DNA of 64,000 bases from Nonomuraea montanisoli (GTDB lineage Bacteria; Actinomycetota; Actinomycetes; Streptosporangiales; Streptosporangiaceae), in NCBI RefSeq assembly GCF_013363975.1, contig NZ_JABWGN010000010.1:372001-436000 (forward strand), in the 5' to 3' direction. The translations under genes and the position numbers were made by a program. Shown piece by piece: positions 9,343 through 17,673 of this stretch. The notes beneath the pieces are model-generated. The model saw only the letters and a program-made list of their open reading frames with translations. It searched no databases and had not been told where the DNA came from. Every line of letters begins with the position of its first letter. The first letter of the stretch is position 1.

Positions 9343-10890
9343 GTGAAGATCCTTTCCCTCGCCCTGATGACGGGCCTGGCCGTCCCGTCCGCGCCGGCGG
9401 CGTCCACAGCGACGACATGGACGGCGGAGGCACCCGAGCTCTCCCCCGCCGCCATCGACGCGTACGTCAACCGCGCCCTCGACGCCACGGGCGTGCCCGG
9501 CCTGTCCGTCGTCGTGACCCACGGCGACCGGGTCGTCCACGCCGCCGGCTACGGCCACGACTCCGAGGGCAGGCCGGTCAGCGCCGCCACGCCCATGCGG
9601 GTGGCCTCGGTGACCAAGTCGTTCACCGCCATGGCCGTGATGATCCTCGTGGAGGAGGGCAAGCTCGCCCTCGACAGACCCGTGGTCGAGCAACTGCCGG
9701 AACTGCGCATGGCCGACCCGCGCGCCCGGACGATCACCGTACGGCACCTGCTGAACCAGACGTCCGGCCTGTCCGACACCACGACCGACATCCGCGCGCT
9801 GGACACCGGCGGCTCGCTCAAGGAGTACGTCGCCAAGCTCGGTGACGCCACGCTGCGCGCGACGCCCGGCACCCGCTGGGAGTACTGCAACGTCAACTAC
9901 AACCTGGCGGCCCGCCTGGTGGAGGCGGCCGGCGGCCGCGCGTTCGGCGACTTCATGAGGGAGCGGGTCTTCGGGCCGCTCGGCATGCGCTCCAGCGCCG
10001 TCAGCGACCTGGAGGTCCGGCCGGCCGACGGCTACAACTCGGTGTACGGCCTGTGGCTGCCGCGCCCCGAGCTGCCCGCGTTCCTGGACGGCAGCGGCAG
10101 CGGCGGCGTCATCACCACGGCCGCCGACATGGGCCGCTGGCTGATCGCCCAGAACGGCGGGGGCCGCCGTCTCGTCGGCCCGGCGAGCCTGGCCGCCATG
10201 CACACCCCGAGCAAGGTGAGCGACTACGGCATGGGCTGGGGCATCGACGACGAGACCAGGCGGCTCACGCACTCGGGCAACCTGTTCACCTACACGGCCG
10301 TCGAGACGATCGTCCCCGAGACGGGGTACGGCTTCGCGGTCATGGCGAACAGCGCCGCCCTGGCGGACGCCACGTTCTCCATCGCCGGCGGGCTCGCCGA
10401 CCTGAGCGAGGGCACGGCGCCGGAGGTGCCGGGGGGCGACAGGCAGCTGTTCGAGCTGGTGCTGGGGGTGATCGCACTGGTGGCGGCCGGACTCGGGGCC
10501 TTGGGTGCGGCCCGCTCCCGCCGCTGGGCGACCCGACGGCTCACCACGAGGACGTCGAAGCGGGCCAGGACTACCCAGGAGCCCATGACGTCGAAGCGGG
10601 CCAGGACTCCCGAGGGGCCGCGGAGGACGTGGCGGGTGGGGCTGCGGCTGGTGCCGGTGCTGCTGCCTTCGGCCCTGCTGGCGGCGTACCCGGACCTGGT
10701 CTCGTTCCTGTCGAACGGCAGGACGATCACATGGGCGCAGCTCACGTACTTCCCGGCGCCGCTGACGATCACCTTGGCGGTGGCGGCCGCGGCGGGCCTC
10801 ACGACGGCCGCCTTCCGACTCGTCCGATACCGCGCGCTGTCCCGCGCCCGGCTCACCACGACGCCCACCCCCACAGCGAAGATCCAGTAG
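9343..10890 (+). CDS. Class C beta-lactamase-like serine hydrolase with membrane tail
   Basis: A 515-residue exported penicillin-binding-fold hydrolase. After a signal peptide (LALMTGLAVPSAPAAS) the core at residues about 40-345 has the nucleophile motif SVTK, the second motif YCN and an HSGNLF segment in the place of the usual KTG box. The C-terminal 150 residues hold an anchor (LVLGVIALVAAGLGALGAA) and at least two more hydrophobic stretches (LVPVLLPSALLAAYPDLV, LTITLAVAAAAGLTTAAF), which are common in actinomycete D-aminopeptidase/esterase-like relatives. It could act on peptidoglycan peptides or esters; beta-lactam resistance cannot be inferred. The start is GTG behind a GGAG. The PadR gene follows 50 bases later. 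Confidence 0.85.
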   Translation: MKILSLALMTGLAVPSAPAASTATTWTAEAPELSPAAIDAYVNRALDATGVPGLSVVVTHGDRVVHAAGYGHDSEGRPVSAATPMRVASVTKSFTAMAVMILVEEGKLALDRPVVEQLPELRMADPRARTITVRHLLNQTSGLSDTTTDIRALDTGGSLKEYVAKLGDATLRATPGTRWEYCNVNYNLAARLVEAAGGRAFGDFMRERVFGPLGMRSSAVSDLEVRPADGYNSVYGLWLPRPELPAFLDGSGSGGVITTAADMGRWLIAQNGGGRRLVGPASLAAMHTPSKVSDYGMGWGIDDETRRLTHSGNLFTYTAVETIVPETGYGFAVMANSAALADATFSIAGGLADLSEGTAPEVPGGDRQLFELVLGVIALVAAGLGALGAARSRRWATRRLTTRTSKRARTTQEPMTSKRARTPEGPRRTWRVGLRLVPVLLPSALLAAYPDLVSFLSNGRTITWAQLTYFPAPLTITLAVAAAAGLTTAAFRLVRYRALSRARLTTTPTPTAKIQ

Positions 10891-10911
10891 CTGCACGGCG
10901 AAGGCTTCGCA

Positions 10912-10930
10912 TATGCCGACCATCGGTATA
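10912..10930. promoter_or_regulatory. Imperfect palindrome, candidate PadR operator
   Basis: Arms tatgccga and tcggtata separated by cca form a 19-bp palindrome with one mismatch, 11 bases before the PadR start codon. PadR-family repressors usually bind such dyads in their own promoter; the assignment is positional. Confidence 0.45.
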
Positions 10931-10940
10931 TAAAGATCCT

Positions 10941-11282
10941 ATGTCCAAGTCACGTGGCTTGCAGGAACCTTCGTTCCTCATCCTGACCTCGCTGGCGCAT
11001 GAGCCCCAGCACGGCTACGGCATCATCACCGACGTCGAACGCATCTCCCAGGGTGAGGTCCGGCTGAGAGCCGGCACCCTGTACGCCGCCCTGGACCGGC
11101 TGCAGTCCGAAGGACTGATCGCGGAAGACCGGGAGGAGATCGTCGACGGACGGCTCCGCCGCTACTACCGGCTCACCGGGGAAGGCGGTCTGCGCCTGGC
11201 CGAAGAAGCGGCGCGCCTGCAGCGCAACGCGCGGACAGCGGTCACCCGGCTGCGTACCCGCCAGGCCGGAGGCATCGCGTGA
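10941..11282 (+). CDS. PadR-family transcriptional regulator
   Basis: A 113-residue winged-helix repressor. The family core is plain: PSFLILTSLAHEPQHGYGI, then RAGTLYAALDRLQSEGLI and the wing RRYYRLTGEGG. It is the short subfamily-2 type, which lacks the long C-terminal coiled coil and normally dimerises through its last helix (AEEAARLQRNARTAVTRL). Its stop overlaps the GTG of the following membrane protein by 3 bases, so the two are co-translated; in such pairs the membrane protein is normally the regulated target. Confidence 0.9.
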   Translation: MSKSRGLQEPSFLILTSLAHEPQHGYGIITDVERISQGEVRLRAGTLYAALDRLQSEGLIAEDREEIVDGRLRRYYRLTGEGGLRLAEEAARLQRNARTAVTRLRTRQAGGIA

Positions 11283-12241
11283 GCGAGCTCGAACGACGCT
11301 ACCGCCGCCTTCTCCGCCTCTACCCTCGCGATCATCGCGCCAGGCACGAGGAGGAGATGCTCGGCGTGCTCATGGAGACGGCGGAGCCCGGCCGCCGCCG
11401 CCCGCACCCTCGCGACGTGACCGATCTGCTCATCGGGGCGGCCGCCCTCCGCTTACGCCGGCCCATCAGCCGGCAGTCCTTGCTGTGGTGGCGTGATGCG
11501 GCACGCGTCGCCGCGGCCCTCGGCCCGCTGGCGCTGATCGCCCTGCGGCTCCCCGGAGTGATCCACCAGATCGAGCTGCATGTCGGAACGGGGCCGGCGA
11601 TGCCTCTCGGTCCGGGCCGGCTCATCGAACAGCTCCTCGGGCTGTCGCTCTCCATCGCGACCTGGGTGCTGGCCTGGCGCGGTCGCAGGTGGACCGCGGC
11701 CGTCCTGGCGTGGGCATGGACCATCTGGCTGTGCGCGGACATGATCATCCCGGGTTCGGGCCACTGGAGCTTCAGCGAGACTCTCCCCGTGGTGCTGGCC
11801 CTGCTCCCGTACCTGACCGTGGCCGTGCTGTTGACGGGGACAGCCCACCCGCAGCGCGGAGTGCGACTGGTCGGCGGGCGCAGGATCCTGAGCTGGTACG
11901 CCGTCGCTCTGGTGGCCACCACGGCCATGAGGGTCCGGCTGGCCGTAGACGTGTCGTGGCTGGCTTTGGAGGTGGTTGCACTCGGTCTGACGGCGATCAT
12001 CTGCGGGATGGCCGCACGATCCCCGCTGGGACGCAGGAGTGTCGCGCTGCTCACCCCCGTCCTCCTGCCCGTTGTGCTGATGTTCGTTCTCCCGTGGGTG
12101 TTGTGGTCCGCGTCTCACGACGACATGATCCAGGCGATCGTCATGGTGGGCGCGGCCCTGGCCGCCTTTGTGATCACCGCCTGGGTCACCGGCCAGCGCA
12201 AGGCGGCCACTGCTCCGCCACGCGAAGCGGCTCACCCCTGA
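11279..12241 (+). CDS. Multi-spanning membrane protein paired with PadR
   Basis: A 320-residue membrane protein. The N-terminal 60 residues include YRRLLRLYPRDHRARHEEEM, a soluble segment found in front of many PadR-linked actinobacterial membrane proteins and permease-prefix proteins. Seven to eight hydrophobic helices follow (for example LIALRLPGVI, WAWTIWLCADMII, VALLTPVLLPVVLMFVLPW). No transport ATPase or catalytic motif is visible. By analogy with PadR-coupled membrane proteins it may sense or resist membrane stress, but that is inference. The start is GTG, overlapping the regulator. Confidence 0.75.
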   Translation: MSELERRYRRLLRLYPRDHRARHEEEMLGVLMETAEPGRRRPHPRDVTDLLIGAAALRLRRPISRQSLLWWRDAARVAAALGPLALIALRLPGVIHQIELHVGTGPAMPLGPGRLIEQLLGLSLSIATWVLAWRGRRWTAAVLAWAWTIWLCADMIIPGSGHWSFSETLPVVLALLPYLTVAVLLTGTAHPQRGVRLVGGRRILSWYAVALVATTAMRVRLAVDVSWLALEVVALGLTAIICGMAARSPLGRRSVALLTPVLLPVVLMFVLPWVLWSASHDDMIQAIVMVGAALAAFVITAWVTGQRKAATAPPREAAHP

Positions 12242-12374
12242 GGATCGTCCGGAGCCGATGGACGCCTGTCACCGCGTCCTGATCGTCGAACACTCTCCTC
12301 GCGTTTGATCCCAGCCCCTGTGAGCAGAGGCCCTGTCGGCGGATGCGGAAGCGAGCACGGGGGGAGGCGTTCGA

Positions 12375-12827
12375 GTGGCCGATCAGGACAGCAGGCCCAG
12401 GCTGTGTCAGGTGGTGCTCGACTGCACCGACGCCAGGGCGTCGGCGGAGTTCTACCGGTCTCTGCTGGGTCTGGTCTACCGGCCTGGTGACGAGCCGCCC
12501 GAAGCGGGCGGCGACGACGAGCGGGGCCGCGACTGGCTGGTGCTGCGGGCGCCGGACGGCGCTCCGCAGCTGGCCTTCCAGCAGGTCGACGAGCTGCCGG
12601 AAGCGACCTGGCCGAAGGGCCCGGTGCCCCAGCAGTTGCACCTGGACCTGACCGTGACGTCGGTCGAGGACCTGCGGATCCAGCATGCACGCGTGCTGAG
12701 GCTCGGCGGCCGGCTGCTGCAGGACTGCGTGGACGACCCCGAGGAGCCGTTGCGCGTGTACGCCGACCCGGCTGGACACCCCTTCTGCATCTTCGTCTCC
12801 AGACGCAGCCCCCGCCCCCAGCCCTGA
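12375..12827 (+). CDS. VOC (glyoxalase/bleomycin-resistance fold) protein
   Basis: A 150-residue vicinal-oxygen-chelate protein. The opening LCQVVLDCTDARASAEFYRSLLGL, the central LVLRAPDG/LAFQQVDELP and the C-terminal LHLDLTVTSVEDL and VYADPAGHPFCIF segments are the usual two beta-alpha-beta-beta-beta modules. It resembles the Glyoxalase_6 type found widely in actinomycetes. Substrate and metal dependence cannot be told. It starts with GTG. The convergent 3' end runs straight into a 17-bp repeat array. Confidence 0.8.
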   Translation: MADQDSRPRLCQVVLDCTDARASAEFYRSLLGLVYRPGDEPPEAGGDDERGRDWLVLRAPDGAPQLAFQQVDELPEATWPKGPVPQQLHLDLTVTSVEDLRIQHARVLRLGGRLLQDCVDDPEEPLRVYADPAGHPFCIFVSRRSPRPQP

Positions 12828-12835
12828 CCCGCCCA

Positions 12836-13030
12836 GACCTCAACCCAGGCAGTCCTCAAGCCACGCACACCGCACCTGCGCAGGAGCTCAACCCCACGCA
12901 CCCCTCAACCCGCGCGGACTCACCCCGGCGCGCACCTCAACCCGACGTAGACCTCACCCCGGCGCGCACCTCACCCCGGCGCGCACCTCACCCCGGCGTA
13001 GACCTCAACCCGGCGTAGACCTCAACCCAC
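12836..13030. repeat. 17-bp minisatellite between convergent genes
   Basis: About eleven degenerate units. Units at 12883-13030 are in strict 17-base register (for example 12951-12967 and 12968-12984 are identical, acctcaccccggcgcgc). Two further units (12836-12869) are offset by a 13-base gap. The last unit contains the TCA stop codon (13022-13024) of the minus-strand gene. There are no unique spacers, so it is not a CRISPR array. Confidence 0.85.
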
Positions 13031-14332
13031 GTAATACGTCATCTCCACCCCCGACACCGTGCGCCGCATCGCCTCGAACCCCGCCAGGTCAGCGTGGTCG
13101 CCCAGGGCGTCGCGCACGACCTCGCTCAAGTGGACACGGCCGGGCGTGCCGAGGTCCTGGGCCATCTTGGAGGCGAGGTTGACCGGAGCCCCGGCGACGT
13201 CCCAGCCGCCGCCGGGGGTGCGGCCGGCGAGCACCGGCCCGGCGGCCACCCCGATCCGGCCCACGATCTCCCGCTCGGCCAACCCCGTGCGCATCCCCAG
13301 CGCGAAGCGCACGGCCGGGGCCGGCTCCTCGAAGAGGTAGATGCCCAGCGGCCCGGCGACCTTGATCTCGACGGCGCCCTCGGACGGCAGGAGGCGCAGG
13401 CCCACGTCGCGCATCGCCGCCGACAGCGACAGCCCTCTCAGCAGCTCCAGCTCCGGCGTGTCGGCCGGGGCGGCGCTCCGCTCGACCAGGACGACGGTGC
13501 GCTCGCGCAGGTGCTCGGCGGCGAGCCGCCCGGCCAGCTCGGCGTCGCCGGGGCGGGCGTCGAGCAGCAGCAGGTCGGCGTAGAAGGCGCCGGCGTACGG
13601 GATCGGGTAGTGCTCCTGGCCGGTGACGCCCGACTCGCCCGGCCACCCCTCGGCCGCCCACGCCTCGCCCAGCCCCGCGATGTCGAGGCGGGGGCCGTCG
13701 AGCACCTGGTGGACGGGCCCGACCAGGCCGCCGACCCCGTCCTTGGGCCGCAGCGTGAAGGGATGCCCGTGCGGCAGCCGGTCCACCACGGCCTGCGTCA
13801 CCGCGATCTCCCCGCCCTCGGTGTCGTTCTCGGCGAACTCCTCGACCGCGTCGGCCTCCGCCCCGTACAGCCCGCCCGCCAGCTCGTAGTAGGACCCGAG
13901 GTGCGCGCCGATCCCGATGCGGACCTCGCAGTGGCGCCGGATCTCGTCCTGCGCCGTCAGCAGGGCGGACAGCAGCGTGGACGCCTCCACCGTCTCCGGA
14001 TGGAACAGTTGCGCGTTGTCGGCGGCCCACACCCCCACCGCACGCCCGCCGGCGGCCCTGGCGCACGCGTGCAGGATCCGCTTCGGCCGGTCGATGAGCG
14101 CCAGCACCTCCAGCAGCCCGAGCCGCTGGCTGAGCCGGGTGAGCCCCGCCGAGTCGGACACCACGGAGTATCCGCGCGTCTCGTGGCGGCTCAGCAGGCG
14201 GCGTGCCTCACCGTCGGTGCGGTCGGAGGCGCGCCACTGCTCGACGAGGAACAGCGGCAGGCCTGCGGCGACGTCGCGCTGGGTGTCGAAGCCGCCCGGG
14301 GTGAGCGGGCCGGCGGGGGATTCGTAAGCCAC
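13022..14332 (-). CDS. Protein with two degenerate class III nucleotide-cyclase domains
   Basis: A 436-residue soluble protein. Residues about 50-185 start with YSVVSDSAGLTRL, which resembles the metal-binding opening of cyclase homology domains, and continue through VRIGIGAHLGSYYELAGGLYG. Residues about 235-430 end in VGRIGVAAGPVLAGR and WDVAGAPVNLASKMAQ, matching the RxGI..G..VAG and G..VN.AxR segments of class III adenylate/guanylate cyclases. The second metal aspartate and the base-specifying residues are not clearly kept in either half, so catalysis is doubtful and a nucleotide-binding or scaffold role is as likely. It starts with GTG, and its stop lies in the 17-bp repeat. Confidence 0.6.
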   Translation of the reverse strand: MAYESPAGPLTPGGFDTQRDVAAGLPLFLVEQWRASDRTDGEARRLLSRHETRGYSVVSDSAGLTRLSQRLGLLEVLALIDRPKRILHACARAAGGRAVGVWAADNAQLFHPETVEASTLLSALLTAQDEIRRHCEVRIGIGAHLGSYYELAGGLYGAEADAVEEFAENDTEGGEIAVTQAVVDRLPHGHPFTLRPKDGVGGLVGPVHQVLDGPRLDIAGLGEAWAAEGWPGESGVTGQEHYPIPYAGAFYADLLLLDARPGDAELAGRLAAEHLRERTVVLVERSAAPADTPELELLRGLSLSAAMRDVGLRLLPSEGAVEIKVAGPLGIYLFEEPAPAVRFALGMRTGLAEREIVGRIGVAAGPVLAGRTPGGGWDVAGAPVNLASKMAQDLGTPGRVHLSEVVRDALGDHADLAGFEAMRRTVSGVEMTYYVG

Positions 14333-14393
14333 CTCGCCACTTTACCTCACCCAGAGTGTTCGTTCGCATGCGCTTGGTGACGTCCGTTGACGT

Positions 14394-14807
14394 TCACGAC
14401 GAGCGCCAGCCGGACCAGCGCGTCACGTCCACGAGGACGACGGGTCCGGCGGGTCGCGTACGCCGGTACTGCTCGTACTTCTCCACCAGCGCGTCCATCG
14501 CCGGTCCGCTCGTGGCGGTGTCCGGGGCGAGGACGCGGGCCGTGCCGTCGGCGCGCACCCACCACAGCCGCGTCCAGTCGTCGTCGTAGTGGTCGGCGAG
14601 GAGGGCGACCCGGGGGTTCGCCCGGATGTTGCGCAGCCGCTTCAGGTGGGTCGTGGTCTTGGGCTTGTGGTCCACCGCGATGACCACCCGGTCTCCGGTC
14701 AGGGCGAAGGTGACGGGCACCAGATGCGGCGCGCCGGCGGCGTCCACGGTGGCCAGGCGGGCGACGCGCTGCCCGCCGAAGAGCCGGCGCGCCTGGTCGG
14801 CGTCCAT
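14394..14807 (-). CDS. PPOX-class F420-dependent oxidoreductase (TIGR03668-like)
   Basis: A 137-residue split-barrel flavin/deazaflavin protein. Recognisable are the N-terminal RVARLATVDAAGAPHLVPVTFAL, the KPKTTTHLKRLRNIRANPRVALLADHYDDDW stretch (cited here in two parts by its ends KPKTTTHLKRLRNI and ADHYDDDW) and the C-terminal VDVTRWSGW. These are characteristic of the actinobacterial TIGR03668 PPOX family, which uses F420. It probably reduces a small unsaturated substrate. The start ATG shares a base with the stop of the MarR gene upstream, so they form one operon. Confidence 0.85.
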   Translation of the reverse strand: MDADQARRLFGGQRVARLATVDAAGAPHLVPVTFALTGDRVVIAVDHKPKTTTHLKRLRNIRANPRVALLADHYDDDWTRLWWVRADGTARVLAPDTATSGPAMDALVEKYEQYRRTRPAGPVVLVDVTRWSGWRSS

Positions 14808-15298
14808 CAGCCCGTCGAGCCGTCCGGCGTGCGGCCAGTCGTGCCGTCCGGCGGGCTCGGGGAGAGCCCGGTGAAGGCGGCCCGTACGGTGTCGGCGATC
14901 CGCCGCTGGATCGGGTCCGCGTCCGGTCCGAACAGCCGCTCGTCCACGTCCTCCACCGCCTTCATCGCCTCCCCCATCAGCCGCGCGCCCTCCGGCGTGA
15001 GCTCCAGCGTCGACGCCGATCCCGCCCTGGCCTTGCGGTCCCGTACGAGCCCGGCCCCCGCCAGCGCCTTCACCGCCGTGTGCACGCTCTGCACGGTGAT
15101 GCCCGACATCCGCGCCAGGTCACTGAACGACGCCCCGGGCACCCCCGCGATGTGCCCGAGCAACCCGAGCCGGCTGACCGTCAGCCCGAGTGGCGAGAGC
15201 GCGGCGCCCAGCTCGGACTCGACGCGGTGCGCCAGCGTGAGCAGCACGATGGAGGGACTGGTCGCCGGCGGATCCGGACGGGCGCTCTCGGTGGTCAC
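14807..15298 (-). CDS. MarR-family transcriptional regulator
   Basis: A 163-residue winged-helix regulator. The DNA-binding part runs through GHIAGVPGASFSDLARMSGI, VQSVHTAVKALAGAGLV and the basic wing RDRKARAGSASTLELT. The N- and C-terminal helices form the usual dimer interface. It starts with GTG and overlaps the PPOX gene by one base (TGATG), so it probably controls that oxidoreductase in answer to a phenolic or oxidant signal (inference). The 117-base gap to the divergent HEAT-like gene should hold its operator. Confidence 0.88.
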   Translation of the reverse strand: MTTESARPDPPATSPSIVLLTLAHRVESELGAALSPLGLTVSRLGLLGHIAGVPGASFSDLARMSGITVQSVHTAVKALAGAGLVRDRKARAGSASTLELTPEGARLMGEAMKAVEDVDERLFGPDADPIQRRIADTVRAAFTGLSPSPPDGTTGRTPDGSTG

Positions 15299-15415
15299 TC
15301 CCCCAGTCTCCCGCAGTACGCCCCCTCACCCGCGGCAGCGGGCGGCGTCCCGCACAAGGCAAACACAAGGCAAAAGGGAGGCGCGGGCCGGGACGTTCTG
15401 GAAGCCTGTCGGCAA

Positions 15416-17662
15416 ATGACCTTGAATGATGACGAGCTCGACGACATGCTCGCCGAGCTGACGACGCCCAGCGGGCCCGAGGCGTACCATCGCGCGTTCG
15501 CCGTCCTGCTGCGCAGCGAGCACCCCACCGCCGTGTGCGCGGCCCTGGACGACTACCAGCACCAGGAGGCGCTCACGCGCTTCGGCGGGGACAACCCGCT
15601 CGAACCGTTCGCCGGCGAGGTGCTCTCCGTCGCGCGCGGTCTGCTCAGCCGCCCCGCGGGGCCGGGCACCCGGGTGAGCGCCCTGAACGTGATGCGGAAC
15701 CTCGCCGAGCACGAGGACGCGGACCTGATCGCCGACGCCCTCGACGGCGCCACGGACCCGGACGTGCTGGAGACGGGCCTGTCCGCGGCCGCGGCCGCCC
15801 TGCTGGGCGAGCCCGAGCCGAACCGGCGGCTGCTGACCGTGCTCATCGACATCGTCCTCGACGAGAGCCGGGACGTGGACGAGCGGCGCGGCGCCCTCTC
15901 GGCCCTGGACCGCGCCGACACCCCTGACGTCGAGGACGCGCTCGTCCGCGCGAGCGAGTCGGCCGAGCTGGATCTGCAGATCAGCGCCGCGCTCCGGCTC
16001 ACCATGCCGGGCCGGATCCGCACCCACCGTGAACGGGTCGAGCGGCTCGTGGCGTCCTGGCCGGAGGACGCGGGACGCGACACGAGCATCGTGCGCGAAC
16101 AGCTCGCGGGCTTCCACAGCCTCCACTGGACCGACGCCGAACCGGCTGACCCGGAGCTGCGCGGCGCGCACCGGGAGCTGATGTTCCCGGCCGACGACGA
16201 GTCGTGCCTCCAGGCGTTCCTCACGTTGCTCCGCAGCGACGACCCGGTCGCCGTGGGGATCGCGCTCGACCACTACGAGCACGGGGAGGGCCTGCGCCGG
16301 GTTCTCAGTGACGAGGAGTCCGCCGAGCGCCACCTGCCCGAGGTGCTGGCCCGCGCCCGCGAGGTGTTGCGGCAGCCGCCCTCCCCCGCCGAGCTGTCCC
16401 CGGAGTGCGGCGCGGGCGCCAACCACGTGAGCGCCCTGAACCTGATCAGCGCACAGCACGCCACACCGTCGGACGCGGACCTGGTCGCAGACCTCCTCAC
16501 GCGGGCGGCCACGGATCGCGTGCTCGACAAGGCCATCTGGATGGCGTACGGCGTGCTCGACGAGGCGGAGGTGAAGGACCAGCGGATCGTCGACGCCCTG
16601 AGCGACCTGCTGTCCGGTCCCTGGCCCCGCTTCTCCCCGGTGAAGGAGAAGGCGATCCGCGTCCTGGCCGACGGGCTCGGGGCGCAGGCCGATGACGTGC
16701 TGCTGCGGCTGGTACGCGGCGACGACGCGAGAGCGCAGGCATACGCGACCTACTACCTGGTCCGGACGGGCGGCCTCGGCAGGTACCGCGACCTGCTCGT
16801 GGAGGTGGCCGAGAGCTGGGGAGAGCGCTCGCCCGCGCGTCCTTGGGGCAGCGACGTCGTCGGTCTGGTGCTCGGCGCGCTGCACAGCGCCTACTGGGCA
16901 CCGCTCCGGCTCGCGGACCCCGGCCTGCACCGCGCCCACCGGGAGCTGCGGGCCCCCACCTCCCAGGAGGCCTGCCACCGCGCCCTGCGCACGCTGCTCG
17001 GCAGCGGCGACCAGGTGGCCGTGGGGATCGCGCTGGACCACTGGTGGAACCCGGCCGGCATCGAGCACCACTTCGGCGAGGAGGCCAGGAACGCCGAGGC
17101 GTCGCTCGTCCTCGACCGCGTCGGGGAGGCGCTGCGGCAGCCCCCGTCGCCGGCCGAGCTCACCCCCGACGCCGATGTCGGGGCCAACCATCTGAGCGCG
17201 TTGAGCGCCCTGCGCTTCGCCGGGGCGAGCAGGGCCGCACTCCTCCCGGACGTCCTGGAAGCACTCGCGGACGTCCTCGAGGGGGCCGCGAGCGACTGGA
17301 TCCGCGACTGCGCCATGGAGGCGGTGTCGTCGGTGTTCGAGGACGCGGAGGAGGCCGATCCCCGGCTCGTGGAGGCGCTGGGGAACGTCGCCTGCGACCG
17401 CGACGTGCGGCTCGGTGACCGCCTGGCCGCCATCAGGGCGCTGGAGGCGTCGCCCGGCTCGAACGCGGCTCCTGTGCTGGTGCGCGTGACGGAGTGTCCC
17501 GAGGTGGAGATCCAGGCGGCCGCCGCCTGGGGGCTGTGCGGTGAGGAGACGTTCGAGGAGCATCGCGACCTGCTCGGAAGGCTGAGCGCGAACTGGCCCG
17601 CGGAGGACGTGCCGTGGCAGGCCGAGCAGGTACGCGACCTGCTCGGACCCGCGGACGAGTAG
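15416..17662 (+). CDS. HEAT-like helical-repeat protein with a triplicated module
   Basis: A 748-residue acidic, alpha-helical protein with no signal peptide. A module recurs three times, beginning near residues 17, 255 and 508: EAYHRAF-LLRSEHPTAV, ESCLQAF-LLRSDDPVAVGIALDHY and EACHRAL-LLGSGDQVAVGIALDHW. Modules 2 and 3 also share RQPPSPAEL and GANH(V/L)SAL. The rest of each module looks like HEAT/ARM helical pairs. I start at ATG 15416; the longer open frame upstream runs through the divergent promoter. Such proteins are scaffolds, and no catalytic residues are visible. It may be a Streptosporangiaceae lineage protein of unknown role. Confidence 0.75.
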   Translation: MTLNDDELDDMLAELTTPSGPEAYHRAFAVLLRSEHPTAVCAALDDYQHQEALTRFGGDNPLEPFAGEVLSVARGLLSRPAGPGTRVSALNVMRNLAEHEDADLIADALDGATDPDVLETGLSAAAAALLGEPEPNRRLLTVLIDIVLDESRDVDERRGALSALDRADTPDVEDALVRASESAELDLQISAALRLTMPGRIRTHRERVERLVASWPEDAGRDTSIVREQLAGFHSLHWTDAEPADPELRGAHRELMFPADDESCLQAFLTLLRSDDPVAVGIALDHYEHGEGLRRVLSDEESAERHLPEVLARAREVLRQPPSPAELSPECGAGANHVSALNLISAQHATPSDADLVADLLTRAATDRVLDKAIWMAYGVLDEAEVKDQRIVDALSDLLSGPWPRFSPVKEKAIRVLADGLGAQADDVLLRLVRGDDARAQAYATYYLVRTGGLGRYRDLLVEVAESWGERSPARPWGSDVVGLVLGALHSAYWAPLRLADPGLHRAHRELRAPTSQEACHRALRTLLGSGDQVAVGIALDHWWNPAGIEHHFGEEARNAEASLVLDRVGEALRQPPSPAELTPDADVGANHLSALSALRFAGASRAALLPDVLEALADVLEGAASDWIRDCAMEAVSSVFEDAEEADPRLVEALGNVACDRDVRLGDRLAAIRALEASPGSNAAPVLVRVTECPEVEIQAAAAWGLCGEETFEEHRDLLGRLSANWPAEDVPWQAEQVRDLLGPADE

Positions 17663-17673
17663 CCGGCGCCCGG

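Noticed and set aside
12836..13030. CRISPR array
   Set aside because: The 17-bp units are contiguous, with no unique spacers and no cas genes nearby.
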